Source of the DNA: Helianthus annuus
Taxonomy: Eukaryota > Streptophyta > Magnoliopsida > Asterales > Asteraceae
Assembly (NCBI RefSeq): GCF_002127325.2
Contig: NC_035448.2
Coordinates: 6,658,915-6,722,914 of the forward strand
DNA length: 64,000 nt
Direction of reading: 5' to 3'
Below, one piece after another: positions 25,933 to 37,691 of the stretch. Both the position numbers and the translations under genes were made by a program. Within the stretch, counting starts at the first letter, position 1. Each line of letters starts with the position of its first letter. Under the pieces are notes generated by a model. The model made no database searches, was not told the origin of the DNA, and was given only the letters and a program-made list of their open reading frames with translations.

Positions 25933-26132
25933 TGTTTGTGTTGTAAATTAAAGGGTTCTAGAGAGAGAAAGTAGGTGTAGAAAACACACACACGAATGGT
26001 TGATAGTTCAGTTGTAGAGAGAGAAAGATGTAGTGGTGGCGTCTGTCTGACTGACTGTTGCAACCCTACTGAAGAACGAAGGGTTTTTTATGTGGCCCGG
26101 GTCCTATATTTTTCTTTTCTGAGAGTTGTCGA

Positions 26133-26605
26133 TAGGGGTGCAAACGAGCTTAGCTACTCGCGAGCTACTCGAGCTCGGCTCGAAAAAAACTCAAACGAGC
26201 CGAGCTTAAACGAGCCCGAGCCTAAAAAACAAGCTCGTTTAGTAAACGAGCCCGAGCTTCGCATATGGAGCTCGAACAGGCTCGCGAGCCTCAACGAGCT
26301 TTTTGTTTATATATTTTTATTTATATATTAAACATATATTTATATAATAATAATTACCATTTATATAAATATAAAAAATAACTTAATTATATGTATAATA
26401 ATAATTATAATTAGTATAAATTAATTAATAAATACTAAACGAGTCGAGCCCGAGCCGAACTCGAGTTTGAAAATTTACTTTCAAGCCGAGCTCGAGCTTT
26501 AGAAATAAAGCTCGAATCGAGCCGAGCTCGAGCTTTCATATGTTAAACGAGCTTGAGCTCGAGCCTAGTCGAGCTCGGGCTCGGCTCGGCTCGTTTGCAC
26601 CCCTA
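26133..26605. mobile_element. hAT-like MITE upstream of NAA15
   Basis: Ends TAGGGGTGCAAACGAGC inverted at both borders, with flanks GTTGTCGA and GTTCTCGA (7 of 8). The interior is rich in CGAGCTCG words. It starts 200 bp upstream of the NAA15 start codon. Confidence 0.82.
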
Positions 26606-26668
26606 GTTCTCGAGACGGCTCTACTTTTATTGATAAGTTTGTATATTTAGGTTGAGGACCTTTTTGTT

Positions 26669-27070
26669 TTGAACGGTAATTCCTTGCCCAGGTTTGAATA
26701 TGGGAACTCCTCTTTAAGACGATACGATGTGGGCGTAGATCAATGGCGTTTATGTCTTTTCACGCCGCACACACCACACCGTCGACTTGAACATGGGAAC
26801 TCCTCTTTAAGACCATACGATCTGGGCATGGATCAACGGCGTTTATGTCTTTCCACGCCGCACACACCACACCGTCGAAGGTGTTGTGAGTGCCGTTTAG
26901 GGATGGGGGTGCAATTCTCCACCGGCGTTGTGAATAAATGTGTATCAACGTGGCGCACTATGAATGAGGTGCCATATAGTCATTGTAAAATCTCGAATAT
27001 GAAATTTCTCGCTATGAAGATCGATCACCTAGACGACGAAGAGAGGGAAATGTACAAGAAACTTATGTAG
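26669..27070 (+). CDS. Open frame with internal 100-bp duplication, function unknown
   Basis: A 133-codon frame I do not recognise. Codons 8-70 are an in-frame duplication: GNSSLRRYDVGVDQWRLCLF... is followed by GNSSLRPYDLGMDQRRLCLS... The last 20 residues (KIDHLDDEEREMYKKLM) recall the C-terminal end of SANT/NAM-associated ORF1 proteins of PIF/Harbinger transposons, but this is weak. It lies between two hAT-like MITEs, and a TTTATTT-rich tail follows. A transposon-derived relic is more likely than a host gene. Confidence 0.3.
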   Translation: MNGNSLPRFEYGNSSLRRYDVGVDQWRLCLFTPHTPHRRLEHGNSSLRPYDLGMDQRRLCLSTPHTPHRRRCCECRLGMGVQFSTGVVNKCVSTWRTMNEVPYSHCKISNMKFLAMKIDHLDDEEREMYKKLM

Positions 27071-27909
27071 TTTTTATTTAAATTATGTAACCTTTTTTTA
27101 GTTTATGTACTTTTTTATTTACATTTTCTAATCTTTTTTATTATTGTTAATTATTATATAGGTATTTTTTTTAAATAAATACACAATTTATATAAAAATA
27201 ATAACAAAAAATAGGTGTCACGTGTCGAATAACGCCACTGTTCCACACCCCGCATTTGGCACAACGTCCCGTTTCTGACGTGTGCTGACGTGTCGTTCAA
27301 GTGTCGAATAACGCTCATTTTTCAAGCCCATCATACCGTATGGTCTAAGAAGCATGTGTCTCTATCAAGTGGTAAGAATAATCGAGTTTGAGGCGACAAA
27401 ACCCGATAGTCTTGTGAAACAAAAGCAGGTCAATGAACGTGAAGGCATAAATGGGAGAAGTTACACCACAAAGATATCACCTGTCAACTTTAGATATACA
27501 AAAGAACATTCTATGAACACTCTTACAAAAGATAAGACACAAAAAAAACATTGCTTAATGGGCTAACCTAGACTCCTAGAGATTGTTATCATGTCAACTC
27601 AAGCTTCAAGCTTCTACAGTTAACTAAAGTATATAACCATAACTCAAATCATAAAAATTAGTTATAAGAACGATCATGATCAACCATCAATTTCTCAATA
27701 TATTTGATTACTTCGATTAAAGCTATTCAATCATATCGCCTATGGTCCGATTATTCGGTTGTTCTGCTCATCGCGTACACATAGTCACCTACAACCCACT
27801 TGGCTACTTCACATAAGATCCGCAAAGATCAGGGCTTTCACTTTGGCAAGGCTGTAAATACTAAAAGCGTGCTACAAAACGTGTCGAGTCAAATCCAATG
27901 TACCTAATC

Positions 27910-28332
27910 TAGGGGAGTAAACAAGCCCAAAGGCTCGAGAGCTACTCGTGATCGGCTCGGTTAAAAGCTCGAACAAGCCGAACCTTAAAGAGCCCAAGAT
28001 TGAAATAGAGCTCGTTTAGTTATCGAACCCCAACCTGGAATACAAAGCTCGTTTAAGCTTGCAAGCCTAAATGAGCCCAAACAAAATTTTAGTTTTTTTT
28101 ATATATAATAAAATAATAATGATGATAACATTGGCGAGCCAAGCTTTGGCTCATTTAAGCAATATTAAAGCGAGCTCGAGCCGACCTTTTAGCTCATTTA
28201 AGGTTGTTCTCAAAATAGCTCAAGCTGCGTCGAGCCGCGCTCGAGCTTTGGCTTTTACTTGCAAGCCGAGCTCGAGCTCAAATAAGTAGGCTCGAGGCTA
28301 GTCGGGCTCGGCCCGGCTCGTTTACACCCCTA
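27910..28332. mobile_element. hAT-like MITE between NAA15 and XRCC1
   Basis: Ends TAGGGGAGTAAAC and, inverted, TAGGGGTGTAAACGAGCC, with an exact 8-bp duplication ACCTAATC (27902-27909, 28333-28340). Same family as 26133-26605. Confidence 0.88.
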
Positions 28333-28540
28333 ACCTAATCCACTAAAACTAGCATATAGCAGTCCAAGCAACTAAAGAAACTTGTCAAACCCCATATGAA
28401 CCGCGCCAGTTGACAATAAGGGTCAAACATAAAGGACCAAAAACCAACTTCTTCTTTTTAGATAACACAAAGACTGTTCATAGAACCGTGATAAGAGCAG
28501 GCAAAAACTCAGAACAGTCAACCAAAGTGGTTATCACTTG

Positions 28541-31500
28541 TCATTTATGAAAGCTAGAAGCAACTCTATCAAATGCTTCCTTTACTTCTTCTTCTGTCAT
28601 CTCAATTGTATCATCACTGTCATAATTTTCTGTTTTTTCACTTTTCTCGATCTTCGCTCGTTTCTTTTTATCCGTCGTTTTTTCATCTTCTGAATTTCCG
28701 AGCTCAAATTCATAAATGCGTTTGCACACGATAGCTTGGTGGTAAACGTCTTTTTTAACCGGACTATCTCCGGCTATGTCAAGCTTGTTCAGCTCTTCAA
28801 CAACCCGTGGGACAAAACTCCAGTCCTCAAGTATTTTTTCCAAGCCCTGTAGACAAATTTGTAATATTTTAAATACATAGAATGGAAAATTTTATGGAGA
28901 TATTGGTAATTAGGGGATGCAGAATATAACAGGAATCAACTCATTCATAGGTAAAACAGATGAGTCGCGTAGGATGGCTTTGGGTCAAGGAGAGTAATTA
29001 GGCTTTGGATTGACCCGAAACAGTTTCAATTTCAGAAGGTTATTATTTGTGTAACAACTAGGAAAATTGTCCGCGCGCTGCGCCAGAAGTTTGGATGGTA
29101 TCGGTTTGCGTGTTGCATCGGTTCAACCGACTCGTATCGAAACAAAAAACTATAAAAATAAGTACCGGCATAAAATAAAGTTGTGTTATGTCCGAAGGGA
29201 TATCGACACGTGTTTTGCATCAATCAAAAACCATAAACATATATATTGGTGGGATACCGTTACAAACTTTGTTTGATCAGGATCGGTTCGATTCGTCACG
29301 GTTCGGACACAGCACTTGCACTCGCTATAGCCTACGACACCGAAAAAATACTATATGTAGAACACAACTCCGTTTTCAATAAAGTTTATCTTGGAATGTC
29401 GAGGAAAAAATAAAACGTAACCAGACATTTAGCTTTTTCTAAAAAAAACTAAGGAACGAAATTCGTAAGTGAAAAGTAAAAGTATTGAATTAAAGGCGTG
29501 TATTCTAATAAGTATGATATAAGCCATTGAAACAAAAAAAAAAAAAAATCAATGGTTTTGTTACACAAAAGTTGTAAAATGTAACAAAAAAATATAGCGA
29601 AAACCATAAAAATAAAACTTGTAAATGTGTGTACATTAATTTACTAATTAATGTTGCAAAATCATGTACTTTTCTTTATTTATTAATGTTGGAAAGTTGA
29701 ATAAAAGAGAAAAACCAAGAACATTAGTGGTCAAAATGAAAACCAAAGAAGTATCCTGTAAGCCTTGAACTTGTTTTTTACTATTATTAATAATAATAAT
29801 AATAGTGTGTTACATATGAATAAAAGATTATATATTTCAATAAATACATTTTTTTAAATGAAAACATTTGAGGAGGACGTATGAACTTTAATTACAATTC
29901 CGGTACTTTTGACCCATTTGACCCGTACCCCGTTTAACCAACTTTTTTTGTATTCTACCTAGTAAGAAATTGAACATAACAAGTAAGCATGCCAAAATTA
30001 GAACCATGTAGCAGACATTACAAGAAATTACATACCCGTCCCTCCTTGAGAGAATCTATCGCATCCTGCAAACATGTCAGGATTCCTTCAGCTGCTACCT
30101 TCTTTATCTCACTTGAATCAGGCTGAGTAATAATGCGCATGAGTGAGTTGGCTTTAATGCTTTATTGTTTTCTTCTTACTTTCTTAGCATCTCAGAAAAA
30201 AAAAAACGATCTGCCTTACCTTTTCCTCTTGACTGTTCAACCATGACATCGTTTTTTTCATGTCATCTATTGCCCATTTCTTCACGTCAGAAGTTGAAAA
30301 CTCCTTTTTAGCAGGCTTATGGGCTGTCTGTTGACTCTGTTTCAGATATCACTTACAAAAACGTCACTATAACCATTATTTCAATCATACAAGCAAATAG
30401 CTTGGCACGTTGCTCGGTAATTAAACCAAAAAAGGCAAAATAAACCTTGCTCGAAGAAGACGCTCGTGGTTTTGAATCCACAAACTTATCTGCTTGCTTA
30501 TACGAGCTCTTTGATGAAGATGGTTTTAAATCTGCAAGCACCAATTATATCAGATGCCAAATGTAAAACAAGACAGTTTTCAAATCCTTAAAATTGATGA
30601 GCGGAAAACCGACACAAGAAGAAAAATCACAAATACAAAGTTTTATACCAACTAAAGACAGTTAAATTCGGTACTACATTTATACACGGGTAACTGCGAA
30701 GTGATTAACAGTAAATAAAGAGACAAACTTTAGCTTTGAAGAAACTTATGGCTTGTACGAGATGTCAATTAAAGCAGTTAATATGAAGATATACTAATTA
30801 ATACTTCAGTTATATTACATGAACATTTACATGACAGAAATACGCCCCGCTTACGGTATGCACATATAATGTATATATGTGTGGCCCTTGGGGGCAAAAG
30901 TGAAAGTGCACTAATTTTAACGTTATTTTACTAATTTCGTAAAAATAACGTTAAAAAGCGAGGGACGGTTAATCATGCATCATGTGGTGGCGTTGATAGC
31001 CGAAAGACAAGGGGGTACATGCGCTAATCGGCTTTTGTCCCAATTGCTGAGTGTTATGTGCCTTATGTCCAAGGCTTGATGCAAAACTACTACCGAGCCG
31101 GGGGTCTCACTGGAAGCAGCCTCTCTATTCCTACAGGGTAGAGGTAAGGCTGTCTACATCTTACCCTCCTCAGACCCTACCTTAGCTGTGCTATTGGTGG
31201 GATATACTGAGTATGATGATGATGATTTACATGATAGAAATGCTGAGATGGTAGAAATCAAGTACAATTATAAATGACTAACTAGCTACATATATGTATA
31301 TGTACGCATGTGTTTGTGTGTATAGAGAGAGGAAACCTTGGCTAGGTCCAGTAGAATTGCTTTGATGCCTCCACGGTTTACCAGCATGCAAAAGGAAAGG
31401 TTCAATCGCAACAAGCTGTTTCTGGTCATAACACTCGGTTATCCAACCCTAAAATAAAATTATCAAACTTCGTAAGATGCGTTGTAACACACTGACAGTC

Positions 31501-32009
31501 ATATATTAGATAATACATAGCATATTAGTAGATGGATTTACGCCGACGAATAAATATGAAAATGTGATAAGAAGTTAAACCTTGGAGACAACGGTTCCAT
31601 TATCAGCCTCAACTTGTCGAAACTTCGGGGTATTAGTAAACGCACAAACCAGCAGGGTGCATTTGTCGTTCCAATCACCTTGATACTCTGCCCCCATCTC
31701 CAATGCTTGCGACCGTAACGTGCTGCGTTCCGGATTAACAAACCCTGAAAGTACAAATACAACCCCTTCCTACAATCATCAAAATTACCATTAAGAGATT
31801 TACCGTAAGAAGAAGTATAATAACAGCATATAGAGTTGTAAACCAAATTGTACCATGAGTTTGGAAAATTTATCAGTAGATGTGCGTTGGCCGGCTGGCT
31901 GTTTTTCTTTGTCGTTTTCCTTACGACCGGAGTTGTTATCGGCATCCCTTGCGCTCATCCATGAAGGGAGAGCCCGCCCTGCGGGTTTATGACTTCCGGA
32001 ATCAGGCAT
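28541..32009 (-). CDS. XRCC1: XRCC1, DNA strand-break repair scaffold (plant single-BRCT type)
   Basis: Seven exons with GT-AG borders and closed phases: 32009-31854, 31769-31581, 31448-31337, 30531-30446, 30336-30220, 30122-30036, 28846-28541; 1053 nt, 350 aa (Arabidopsis about 353 from memory). The N-terminus MPDSGSHKPAGRALPSWMSA matches the plant LPSWMS block. Exons 2-3 encode one BRCT domain (about residues 48-150) with FVLSGF, RSQALEMGAEYQGDWN and the conserved Trp of GWITECY at 117. The middle is Ser/Lys-rich; the C-terminus is charged (DSDDTIEMTEEEVKEAFDRV). Plants lack the N-terminal pol-beta-binding and second BRCT domains of animal XRCC1. The protein acts in the nucleus in base-excision and single-strand-break repair. 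Intron 3 carries a SINE and intron 6 a Helitron end. No lesion seen. Confidence 0.94.
29058..29100 (-). mobile_element. Helitron 3-prime end in XRCC1 intron 6
   Basis: On the minus strand a GC-rich hairpin-like stretch (about 29070-29088) is followed by TTTTCCTAG and T, a CTRR terminus. The 5-prime end was not found, so the extent to the right is open (probably into 29.4-29.8 kb). Confidence 0.5.
30842..31224 (+). mobile_element. SINE with Au-like tail in XRCC1 intron 3
   Basis: 383 bp flanked by ATTTACATGACAGAAAT (30825-30841) and ATTTACATGATAGAAAT (31225-31241), a 17-bp duplication with one mismatch. The 3-prime half (GAGCCGGGGGTCTCAC..., then a CTACATCTTACCCTCCTCAG block and a GATGATGAT tail) matches the plant Au SINE body as I know it. 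Confidence 0.85.
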
Positions 32010-32047
32010 GTCAAAGAGTCAATACACCTACTTGAAGCAACTTTGAC
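32010..32047 (-). other. Probable XRCC1 5-prime UTR, exon-2 part
   Basis: Upstream of the XRCC1 ATG on the minus strand, TATATTCAG at 32048-32056 is a good acceptor. It would join to the donor at 34341 (see 34342-34465). Confidence 0.4.
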
Positions 32048-32210
32048 CTGAATATAAACCATTTACCATCCAGTGTGTAGCAGTCAAAATATTTTACAAT
32101 AAGGCTGGCACCAACAGTAAAAACCGTAAAGAACAGCCACATTTCAAAACTACTACCCCATCCAAACCCTAGTGTTCGTTTCACGAATTGGAACGGAATC
32201 TGGATGAAAT

Positions 32211-32303
32211 TGGAATGTAGATTCCATTCCTTATGTTGTTCGTTTCAACAAAAAAGGAACTGGAACAAACAACATAAGGAATGAAATCTACATTCCAAGG
32301 GAT
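32211..32303. repeat. Hairpin MITE-like sequence
   Basis: Arms starting GGAATGTAGATTCCATTCC pair with the sequence ending at about 32303 over roughly 34 bp, around a short loop. 32304-32924 is otherwise AT-rich, with a GGCGCAAGGCGCA-type tract at 32500-32570. Confidence 0.65.
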
Positions 32304-32924
32304 TTAGATTCAATTCCAATTCAATTACCTAAAGTTTGCAGCAATCGACTCTACATGCAGCTCAATACAAGTTTCGTACTTAGTATTCAAAATGCCGAAA
32401 CCGAAACAATAAATAACTGATACTGACAAAAATGGACAACAAGTAATTTTAATTTGAAAATCGTTTGTTGTGATTTTGTTAGGATGAATCTATGTTGTCA
32501 AAGACGCAAGGCGCAGGCGAGGCGCATCGGCCTCGCCCGGAGCCTAGGCGCAAGGCGCAAAAAAAGCTGGGGCTTTTTTAAGAAAAGCGCACATAGAGAA
32601 AAAAAATATAAAAAATATGTTATGCTTTGAAAATAAATAAGATTCCACATATATAATTAAAAAAACTATTATACATGCCATTTAAGATCATGGAGCTAAT
32701 AGTTAGTAGCAATTTGTAAGTTTTGGGTGTGTGAATAAAAGTCTCAAAAGGTGGTAAATATTTTGTCCCACATCGGCGTGGGGACAAAGTGAGTGGTTGT
32801 TTATAAGGTAAAGTCTTTACTACTCTATTGTAGTATATATATTAGTTTTTTTTTTTTATTAATTTTACAATAGTAAATATATTAGTTTTTCATTCTTTTA
32901 TTATTATTATTATAATGATTAATT

Positions 32925-33467
32925 GGCAAATTGGATTTAAATAATCCGAACCGGCTGTTTTTGGCCCATAATAATCCGAACCGAGTTTATTCCCGACAGT
33001 GGTCCCAACTATTTCATTTTGTTTGCATAATGATCCGCCGTTAAAAATAACTTAACGGAGTTAAGTTTTTTTCCGAATCACAAACCGATGTTTTAGGGCT
33101 TTTGATCTGAACGAGGATACAAGTCCATTGATGTAAAGCTTACCTTGAAACAATGCTCCAAACGGCTTGATTTTTGTTAAGTGGAAGTTTAAAGTTTAAA
33201 CACCAGAATTGAAGCACCGTTTTCGTCGTTTGGAGCATTGTTTCGAGGTGAGTTTTACATCAATCGACTCATATCCTCGTTCTGATCAAAAGCCCTAAAA
33301 TATCGGTTTACAATTCGGAAAGAAACTTAACGCCGTTAAGTTATTTTTAACAACGGACCATTATACAAACAAAATGAAATAGTTGGGACCACTGTCGAGA
33401 ACAAAACTCAGTTGGTATTATTACTGGCCAAAAACAACCGGTTCGGATTATTTAAATACAATTTGCC
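32925..33467. mobile_element. Fold-back MULE, 543 bp
   Basis: Long inverted repeat, ends GGCAAATTGGATTTAAATAA and its complement, flanked by TGATTAATT (32916-32924) and TAATTAATT (33468-33476), 8 of 9. The arms share core words with the next element (GGGCTTTTGATC, GATTTTTGTTAA). Confidence 0.82.
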
Positions 33468-33492
33468 TAATTAATTTCGAGTATAATTTGTT

Positions 33493-34011
33493 GGGATATT
33501 GGCCTCTAATAATCCCTACTAGACGTCAATGTCCATTGGCAGACCCACCTTTTTTTATTCCCCCTGACAGTCCCACCTTTCAACTATTTTTCCTCCACAG
33601 GTCCTCAGTTAAAAAAACTTAATGGAGTTATGTTTTTTTTCCGAATTACAAACTGAAATTTAGGGCTTTTGATCAGAACGAGAATACGAGTCTGTTGATG
33701 TAAAACTTACCTCTAAACGGTGCTCCAAACAACTTGATTTTTGTTAATTGTAAGTTTAAACACTCGAATTGAAGCACTGTTTTCGTCGTTTGGAGCACAA
33801 TTTCAAGGCAAGTTTTATATCATTCAACTCGTATCCTCGTTCTGATCAAAAGCCCTAATACGTCAAACTTAACTCCGTTAATTTTTTAACTGAGGACCGG
33901 TGGAGGAAAAACAGTTGAAAGGTGGGACTGTTAGGGGTAATAAAAAAAGGTGGGACTGCCAATGACCAATGACCAACGACGTCTGGTGGGATTATTAGAG
34001 ACCAATATCCC
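33493..34011. mobile_element. Fold-back MULE, 519 bp
   Basis: Perfect or nearly perfect ends GGGATATTGGCCTCTAATAA, with an exact 9-bp duplication TAATTTGTT (33484-33492, 34012-34020). It lies 7 bp beyond the target duplication of the previous element. Confidence 0.9.
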
Positions 34012-34341
34012 TAATTTGTTTTGGATATGATTTATGAAACATAAGTTCATCGGTTTATAACTTTATATACAATTTATACAAACAATATGCATGATATACA
34101 AACTGTATGATGATATCTTATACCTATAAACAATTTACCGAAATGAATAAACACCGAAAACACTCCGGTGAATATAATGCTTGCTTGAACTGCAATCTAA
34201 TGATACACACACAATCGCTGAAATAACGATCTAAACCTAGAGCAGACTAATTGAACGTATACGAGTAATTAATGGCGTGTATAGCTATATTATGCGTAAT
34301 AGAACAATGAATCACTGAAAACTAAGAGGTTGCATACTTAC

Positions 34342-34465
34342 CGGTGGCTCCGGTTACGGTCGGTGATACCAATACTTCGCCGGTGGTTTTGGTCCTCTAG
34401 GGTACACACAACATAACGACGGTTTAAAATTTAGAAACTGTTGAACCCAAAACTCTATTGCACAT
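34342..34465 (-). other. Candidate untranslated first exon of XRCC1
   Basis: On the minus strand a strong donor (CCACCG|GTAAGTATG) ends at 34342, and a TATA box (CTATAAA) lies at 34492-34498, about 30 bp upstream of the assumed start. Joined to the acceptor at 32047 it would give a 5-prime UTR with short upstream ORFs (e.g. ATG-TTG-TGT-GTA-CCC-TAG) and a 2.3-kb intron holding both fold-back MULEs. The exon's 5-prime end is a guess from the TATA position. Confidence 0.4.
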
Positions 34466-34534
34466 CCACGTGTCAATGGTGTTAACTAGTGTTTATAGGG
34501 TTTGGGACCAAGTATCAATTCGGTAACTTGTTTA

Positions 34535-34659
34535 GCAATGTGGTGGTGGTCCATTGGCAAAGGCAAAACTTTAAAAACACCTAAGTTGGTAAGGGGGAGG
34601 TCTTGGGTTCAACTCCTACATACGACAGGGGATTAAAGAAATTAGTCGTTCAAAAAAAA
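34535..34659 (+). mobile_element. tRNA-derived SINE, 125 bp
   Basis: Contains a B-box (GGTTCAACTCC, 34606-34616), an A-box-like TGGTGGTCCATTGG near the start and an A9 tail. It is flanked by ATTCGGTAACTTGTTTA (34518-34534) and ATTCGGTACCTTGTTTA (34660-34676), a 17-bp duplication with one mismatch. Confidence 0.88.
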
Positions 34660-34984
34660 ATTCGGTACCTTGTTTATGTGTTTTTTTTAGGTCGGTGCTT
34701 TCGATTCTACGGTACGGTACTTTTGGGTTGCCGTATCGGTCAATTTTGGTACTGGTACCATTTTATGCGTCTTTCAGGATGGTTACTTTTATTTCGGTAC
34801 CAGTATGGTTCAATTTCTTTAAGTGATTTTGTTACCTTTGACTTTACGAGCTCAACATACATTTTTTTCCTTCTCATTCTATTTCTTAGCTAAAGAAAGA
34901 AAACAACCATTTCGTTTTATTATTCATAAATCTTCGTTAGAGAAGATTTGATTGTTATTATTATTGTTAGTCGTGTTTGAAATG

Positions 34985-35653
34985 GCACCCTAGTATTTAA
35001 ATGGCACCCTTCAAGGTATTGTATGGTCGTAAGTGTCGTTCGCCAATTTGTTGACACGAGATCGGAGAACCTCAAATCACCGGTCCCGAGCTCATACAAG
35101 AGACGACGGACAAGATCTTGCAAATTCGTGATAACCTACTCAAAGCTAAAAAGCCGACAAAAGACGCAAGCCTTTGGAATTTAATGTTGGTGATCACGTA
35201 CTTCTCAAGGTATCCACTTGAAAAGGAGTGGTTCGATTTGGTAAGAAACGCAAGTCGTTCCTCGCTTCGTAGTCCTTTCAAAATTCTAGAAAGGATTGGC
35301 AAGGTAGCGTATCGACTGGATCTACCTCAAGAACTCAACAACGTTCATCCGACCTTTCACGTTTCAAATCTAAAGAAGTGCCTAGCTGAAAAAGGACTTC
35401 AAGTTCCGCTCGATGATCTCCAAATCAACGAGTCCTTACACTTTGTGGAAAAAGCGGTCGAGATCATGGACTGAGGAACCAAGCAGCTAAGGCGCAGTCG
35501 TATTCCCATAGTCAAGGTTCGATGGGAAGGCAAACGTGGTGCTGAATTCACTTGGGAACTTGATAGTGAAATGAAAACCAAGCATCCACATCTTTTCGTT
35601 GAGTCTTCCTCTTGAATAAATTTCATGACGAAATTTCCTAAATTAGGGGAGCC
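34985..35653 (+). pseudogene. Ty3/gypsy pol, integrase C-terminal relic
   Basis: Frames reading FKVLYGRKCRSPICxHEIGE, then GPELIQETTDKILQIRDNL, then FKILERIGKVAYRLDLPQEL with NVHPTFHVSNLKKCL match the end of integrase and the chromo-like tail of gypsy polyproteins. A TGA replaces a Trp codon near the start, and at least two frameshifts lie between 35150 and 35280. The 118-codon open stretch 35118-35474 mixes two frames of the original protein. A purine-rich tract (AAATTAGGGGAGCC) precedes TGTAACGC at about 35655, the expected LTR start. Confidence 0.82.
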
Positions 35654-37438
35654 TGTAACGCTTTGCATTTTATACTTTCCTTAATTAGAAAGTGTAATCA
35701 TATTTCTATTTATGGAAACTTGTATTCGTATCATGTTCGTATTCCATTTCCAGTTTTGTAATTCGAAACCAATTTCATTTCATAACTGTAACTGTCAAAT
35801 ACAACATAGGAAATTCAAGTTACAACATTTGAAAAGAAAAATACTACAAAGTTCAACAAAATAAAGTAACCAAATCTAGTATTTCAATGTGTGTTTCTAA
35901 GTCGTCCCTGCTAGATTTCAACAGGATCATCATCATCAACCTGCAACATGTTTAAAAGTATAGTTCAACACAAAAGCATTGGCGAGTACACAAGTTTCAT
36001 TACATAGCATAAGTATAAAAGGTTGTTTCAAATCCAACATGGCAATTTATATAGAAGGTTGAACTAGCATGCATAACTATAGGTCAAACCCGAGTGTCCA
36101 CAAGAATAATGTGCATCCCTCGCCACCAAAGTGAACGAGAACGTTGTGTATAATAACTTAACAATACCCCGACGGGCAGTGTGCTACTCCTATAGCGCTA
36201 TATTTGTTAAAGTAGGCTAGCTAAGTAAATGTCAAATAGAGTAGAGTGCATGTATGTATTTTAGCATAAACAACCTAAGCATAATAAATAGCATGTTTGG
36301 TGGATTGAGTGATTGAATAAGTTTGTTTGTGTGAATTGTGTATTTTGATAAGTGAAACATGTTACACCCAAAAGTGCGTTAAAGCATAAAAAGGGTCAAG
36401 TGTACTCACGGTTTTGCAAAGTTTTTTTTTTGAAATCCCGTGAAGAGTTTCGTAAGTTGGAGGGCAGAACACCAAAGTCACCCTACATGGGGGAAACGAA
36501 AGTGTGTAAGTAATGGAATTTAAACGGAAGATTCGGATTGAAATTCAAGTACAAAAAGTATATAAGTATGGAAGTATTATCTAGTCTAAGTACTCGTTTT
36601 TGACACCAAGTTATGTGTGATTTCATGGGTCCTAGTTTGCCCATTAGAATCAATAACGAGATTCTTATATTCATAGTTATAATAGCCTAAGTTTATGACG
36701 AATAATCATGACCCGATTATCATCACAAACTTCACCCAAAAAACCCATTAGACCCAAAAATACTAAAGTGGAAGTCTGACAAACAGACCCATGTATTGAC
36801 TTTGCTCAAGTCTTTGAAAACATATAAAGGGAGAATGCACTTGGTCTGAATCCAGTTGACCTCTAAGATCTTTTTAACCTTCAGCTTGATAGGAATGAAG
36901 ATGATACTGATTACTTGGATTTTGAGCTCCAATTCAAAGGGCAAATCCGGGAAAGGTTGATGAGAGAATAAAGATCTACTGATTTCTAAAGTCTGCTGAT
37001 TTATAAAGGCTGTTATACACAAAAATCTGTTGAAGTCTAAAGTCTGTTGAAGACCTATCATGTGTTGAAGTCAAAAGGATTGCTGGAAGTCAAAGGCCTG
37101 ATCAACCTTGATTTCGCTTTGGTGAAAGTTTGTGAGGCAGGTGATTGTGTGTTCGTAGTTAATGTTTGTTGAAACTTAAGTTGTATTCAAATTCTATTAA
37201 GTTTGTTAGTCATTTTTTATATGTACTTATGTCTATAAGCAGTTTACATTGTCAATAGGTGGGTACTCTGTTTTTTGGAAAAGAGAATGGAAATAATCGT
37301 ATGTAACTGATATATTAACCGATGATCTATGTTTATAGTTGTCTTTTAGCTATAATAGATAACACGTGTTGATACAATATCTATATACCTATCTATGCTT
37401 TCTATTAAAATGTGTTATGCATGGTTTTCTAAAACCAC
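35654..37438. other. LTR-like and AT-rich sequence, no gene
   Basis: 35654-35890 is probably the start of the gypsy 3-prime LTR. 35890-36430 resembles 7800-8290 in inverse orientation, so belongs to another gypsy-type LTR inserted on the minus strand. 36431-37438 shows nothing I recognise; its short open frames have no conserved features. Confidence 0.45.
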
Positions 37439-37439
37439 C

Positions 37440-37467
37440 CGTGTTTGCACACGGGTCTTACTACTAG
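37440..37467 (+). mobile_element. Helitron 3-prime terminus
   Basis: Hairpin (about 37436-37455, CGTGT/ACACG arms) followed by TCTTACTACTAG and T. The 5-prime end is not identified. Confidence 0.55.
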
Positions 37468-37691
37468 TATTAATAAATGAATACTTTTAATGCCACATCT
37501 AATATTAATAAAAGAATTAAATTAAAAAAGATAAATAAAAATTGTAAGACTGAAGTAGCAAATGACATGTGACATTATTATTACTAAATCAATGAAAAGA
37601 ATGCCATGTGACATTAAAAATATTCTTTTATTAATATTAGATATTATTAAAAATCATTGAACTACAAACAGAATTATATATGTGTCATGAA

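Noticed and set aside
35118..35474. Intact 118-aa protein
   Set aside because: It reads through two original frames of gypsy integrase, so it is a decayed relic.
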